From Oleiagrimonas sp036379395 (GTDB lineage Bacteria > Pseudomonadota > Gammaproteobacteria > Xanthomonadales > Rhodanobacteraceae): DNA of 14,879 bases. Made by a program: the position numbers and the translations under genes. Positions within the stretch are counted from its first letter, which is position 1; each line of letters starts with the position of its first letter. The notes beneath the pieces were generated by a model. That model was not told where the DNA came from and did no database searches. It saw only the letters and a program-made list of their open reading frames with translations. The DNA lies in NCBI GenBank assembly GCA_036379395.1, contig DASVGR010000091.1:1-14879 (forward strand), in the 5' to 3' direction. This document shows, piece by piece, positions 13,318-14,879 of this stretch.

Positions 13318-13611
13318 ATGTCCACCAAAGCCGTTTTCACCATGAAGTTGGAACCCGAGCTGCGCGACACGTTCATGGCCGAAGCGGCGGCCGATGACCG
13401 CCCGGCTTCGCAAGTCGTCCGCGAGATGATGCGTGACTACATCGCGCGTCGGCAGCACGAACGTGAATACGCCCCCTTCTTGCAGCGCAAGGTGGCGCTC
13501 GCCAGAGCGCAACGCGATGCCGGCCAGCATGTTTCCAACGAAGAAGTGGAGGCGAAAGCGAAAGCTCGACGCACTGCATTACGTCGGCGTGCAGGTAAGG
13601 CTGGCCAGTGA
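13318..13611 (+). CDS. Type II antitoxin, ribbon-helix-helix type
   Basis: A 97-residue protein. Residues 4-50 (KAVFTMKLEPELRDTFMAEA, then ADDRPASQVVREMMRDYIAR) form a ribbon-helix-helix: strand, helix A, turn, helix B. The C-terminal part is highly charged and probably disordered until bound to toxin (EVEAKAKARRTALRRRAGKA). GAGGAGG 6 bases before the ATG decides this start; the frame is open further upstream into the mqsA fossil. The stop overlaps the toxin GTG (GTGA). Not related by eye to the DinJ-type antitoxin upstream. Confidence 0.88.
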   Translation: MSTKAVFTMKLEPELRDTFMAEAAADDRPASQVVREMMRDYIARRQHEREYAPFLQRKVALARAQRDAGQHVSNEEVEAKAKARRTALRRRAGKAGQ

Positions 13612-13907
13612 AAGTTGAATGGGTGACGGCCGCGCAAGAGGATCGAGACAACATTGTCGATTACATCGCGGCGGAAAACCCGCGTGCCGCGATCGAAATG
13701 GATGAGCTCTTCAGCAAGGTGGTCAGCAAGCTGGGCAAGTTCCCCATGCTCGGCCATGTCGGAATAGTTCCGGGCACACGGGAATTGATCCCACATGCCA
13801 GTTACCGCTTGATCTACGAAGTAGACCCCGAAACCGATACCGTATGGATCATGGGATTGGTGCACACGGCCAGGTTGTGGCCGTCCGTGAGTAATGACAC
13901 CGGCTGA
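13608..13907 (+). CDS. Type II toxin, RelE/ParE family
   Basis: A 99-residue toxin with a GTG start that overlaps the antitoxin stop. It begins MKVEWVTAAQEDRDNIVDYI and continues with AENPRAAIEM, FPMLGHVGIVPGTRELIPHA, SYRLIYEVDPETDTVWIMGL and the tail VHTARLWPS. All secondary-structure landmarks of the ParE group are present, and the length is normal. It is a paralogue of the toxin at 12527-12823. After its stop, 13 bases separate it from an mqsA fossil. Confidence 0.9.
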   Translation: MKVEWVTAAQEDRDNIVDYIAAENPRAAIEMDELFSKVVSKLGKFPMLGHVGIVPGTRELIPHASYRLIYEVDPETDTVWIMGLVHTARLWPSVSNDTG

Positions 13908-13920
13908 CGGACGTAGCCGC

Positions 13921-14098
13921 GACCGGTGGCGGACACAACGCCTTCAGTCGCTATGAGTGCGGCGAAGCGCGCCCCGTGCCAGCTGTCATCAACCTGTTTC
14001 GTCTGCTGGGCAAGCATCCCGAGTTGCTGGAAGAGCTGCGTCAGGCGAACGCGTTTGATGCGGCGCCGAACCTTCGTCTTGCGCCGTTGGAGGCATGA
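13921..14098 (+). pseudogene. mqsA: Fossil of mqsA, 3' part with extended tail (copy 3)
   Basis: It starts inside the helix-turn-helix (TGGGHNAFSRYECGEARPVP) and follows mqsA closely. Where mqsA has TAG, this copy has CAG and reads on for 18 codons (QANAFDAAPNLRLAPLEA) to a TGA at 14096-14098. The 5' two thirds are missing, and no start or ribosome binding site is evident. The intact extension suggests that the ancestral protein was longer, or that the TAG in mqsA is new. Confidence 0.75.
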
Positions 14099-14100
14099 AA

Positions 14101-14131
14101 AAAGAGGGGCTGCGCAAGGCAACCCCGCTTT
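14101..14131 (+). terminator. Hairpin downstream of the mqsA fossil
   Basis: The same stem as at 12082-12112: AAAG-a-GGGG-c-TGC against GCA-a-CCCC-g-CTTT with a GCAAG loop, with no change in the stem. Strict conservation in a fossil copy suggests recent duplication or a function in movement. Confidence 0.5.
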
Positions 14132-14176
14132 CGTGTCAGGCAAAGTCAGGCCAGTGCCTTGGTGTCAACAGCATCA

Positions 14177-14200
14177 GGAAAGTGCCCCTGACACCGTTTG
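14177..14200. repeat. GGTGTCAGGG-type box, inverted copy
   Basis: On the minus strand CAAACGGTGTCAGGGGCA then CTTTCC. It ends the third mqsA-tail repeat, as the box at 12158-12181 ends the first. The short echo CCCGTTTG follows at 14202. Between 13908 and 14319 there is no intact gene, only this repeat unit and the MazE promoter region. Confidence 0.55.
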
Positions 14201-14250
14201 TCCCGTTTGTCTTCGCAAGGTCTTTCGGGCCAGCTGACCTCCTGCGGCAG

Positions 14251-14288
14251 GCGTACTGAGGTTGTACGCTCTCGTGGCGCGTTATAAC
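14251..14288 (+). promoter_or_regulatory. Promoter/operator region of the MazE/MazF module
   Basis: GCGTAC-tgaggtt-GTACGC (14251-14269) is an inverted repeat. It overlaps a possible -35 TTGTAC (14262-14267). GTTATAAC (14281-14288), a perfect 8-base palindrome, contains a -10-like TATAAC at a short 15-base spacing; TAACAT at 17 is the alternative. MazE-type antitoxins bind such sites upstream of their own gene. Inferred from position. Confidence 0.4.
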
Positions 14289-14319
14289 ATCGTACCAACA
14301 ACCCGATCGGGACAAGCAC

Positions 14320-14568
14320 ATGAGAACCACGATCCGAAAAATGGGCAATTCGCAGGGAGTGATCATCCCGAAGCCGCTGCTGGCCGAGGTCGGGCTGACC
14401 GACGAAGCCGTGATGACGATCGAGAACGACGCGTTGGTATTGCGCCCGGTCCGGCACTCGCCGCGCGAAGGCTGGGCCGATGCCAGTCAACGCATCGCGG
14501 AGCGAGGCGACGATGTGTTGGTGTGGCCCGAGCTTGTCAACGCCGATGATGAGCACCTCAAATGGTGA
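14320..14568 (+). CDS. Type II antitoxin, MazE/AbrB family
   Basis: An 82-residue protein beginning MRTTIRKMGNSQGVIIPKPL, with LLAEVGLTDEAVMTIENDAL following. This is the swapped-hairpin AbrB/MazE DNA-binding domain (residues 1-47), including the GNSxGVxIPK motif. The C-terminal part (ADASQRIAERGDDVLVWPEL) is acidic and would fill the toxin's RNA site. It overlaps the MazF-like gene by 7 bases. It should neutralise that toxin and repress the pair. Confidence 0.92.
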   Translation: MRTTIRKMGNSQGVIIPKPLLAEVGLTDEAVMTIENDALVLRPVRHSPREGWADASQRIAERGDDVLVWPELVNADDEHLKW

Positions 14569-14879
14569 AACGGGGAGAAATCTGGCTGGCTGCGCTCGAT
14601 CCCACGGTGGGCAGTGAGATCCGCAAGAGCCGGCCGTGCGTGGTGGTGTCGCCACCGGAAATGCACGATTACCTGCGGACTGCGATCGTCGCTCCGATGA
14701 CAACGGGCAGCCACCCGGCACCGTTCCGCATCCCTGTCCGGTTCCGGGGCAAAACGGGACTCATCTTGTTGGATCAAATCCGCACGCTGGACAAGGTGCG
14801 CCTGGTCAAGCGATTGGGCGCCGCCAACGCCGCGACCATGACATCCGTTTTGCAGACGTTGCAAGACATCTTTGCGCCC
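14562..14879 (+). CDS. Type II toxin, MazF/PemK family (3' end beyond window)
   Basis: From the ATG at 14562 the frame stays open to the window end: 106 residues, near the usual MazF length of 110 or so. It begins MVKRGEIWLAALDPTVGSEI with RKSRPCVVVSP, the conserved RGEIW..LDP..G.E..K.RP pattern including the catalytic Arg. FRGKTGLILLDQIRTLDKVR holds the conserved DQ.R..D strand. The C-terminal helix AATMTSVLQTLQDIF is nearly complete. MazF proteins cleave mRNA at short sequence motifs; the specificity is not readable. The stop codon lies outside the window. Confidence 0.9.
   Translation, partial: MVKRGEIWLAALDPTVGSEIRKSRPCVVVSPPEMHDYLRTAIVAPMTTGSHPAPFRIPVRFRGKTGLILLDQIRTLDKVRLVKRLGAANAATMTSVLQTLQDIFAP

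Overview
The window is GC-rich chromosomal DNA. The style of the nicotinate phosphoribosyltransferase, the glutathione S-transferase and the REP-like palindromes suggests a gammaproteobacterium of the Xanthomonadales (Rhodanobacteraceae or Xanthomonadaceae). This is inferred from protein and repeat style, not from a marker gene.

Left edge (1-1385): two type II toxin-antitoxin (TA) modules in tandem, a Phd/PIN pair and a ribbon-helix-helix/ParE pair, each preceded by a small palindrome that may be its operator. Core segment (1527-5541): a response regulator with a sigma-54 activator domain overlaps its membrane histidine kinase, followed by a lone REP half-site and nicotinate phosphoribosyltransferase (pncB). 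Segment 5542-7297 looks poorer in GC and foreign. It holds an exported protein whose frame is broken at a run of six G, a Cys/Trp-rich protein with a glycine-rich tail, and a small three-helix membrane protein. Then, on the minus strand, come a glutathione S-transferase and a large multi-membrane protein with a TPR tail, separated by paired palindromes (REPIN-like).

Right part (10404-14879): a REP-associated tyrosine transposase (RAYT) gene is followed by four more TA modules, all on the plus strand: MqsR/MqsA, RelB-DinJ/ParE, RHH/ParE and MazE/MazF (the last runs off the window). Between them lie fossils: two partial copies of the 3' part of mqsA, a 54-base fossil of the antitoxin-end/toxin-start junction of the DinJ/ParE module, and another REPIN-like element. 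The 3' tail of mqsA, its hairpin and a GGTGTCAGGG-type box recur as a direct repeat of about 280 bases. The box also occurs just upstream of the RAYT gene.

The most interesting content is (i) a plus-strand TA array that appears to have grown or decayed through repeated mqsA-tail units near a RAYT, (ii) the low-GC three-gene cargo with a possible exported effector and membrane partner, and (iii) two paralogous ParE toxins paired with unrelated antitoxin folds. Six TA modules in under 15 kb marks this as an accessory region around a few housekeeping genes. All statements come from reading the sequence; no database search was made.
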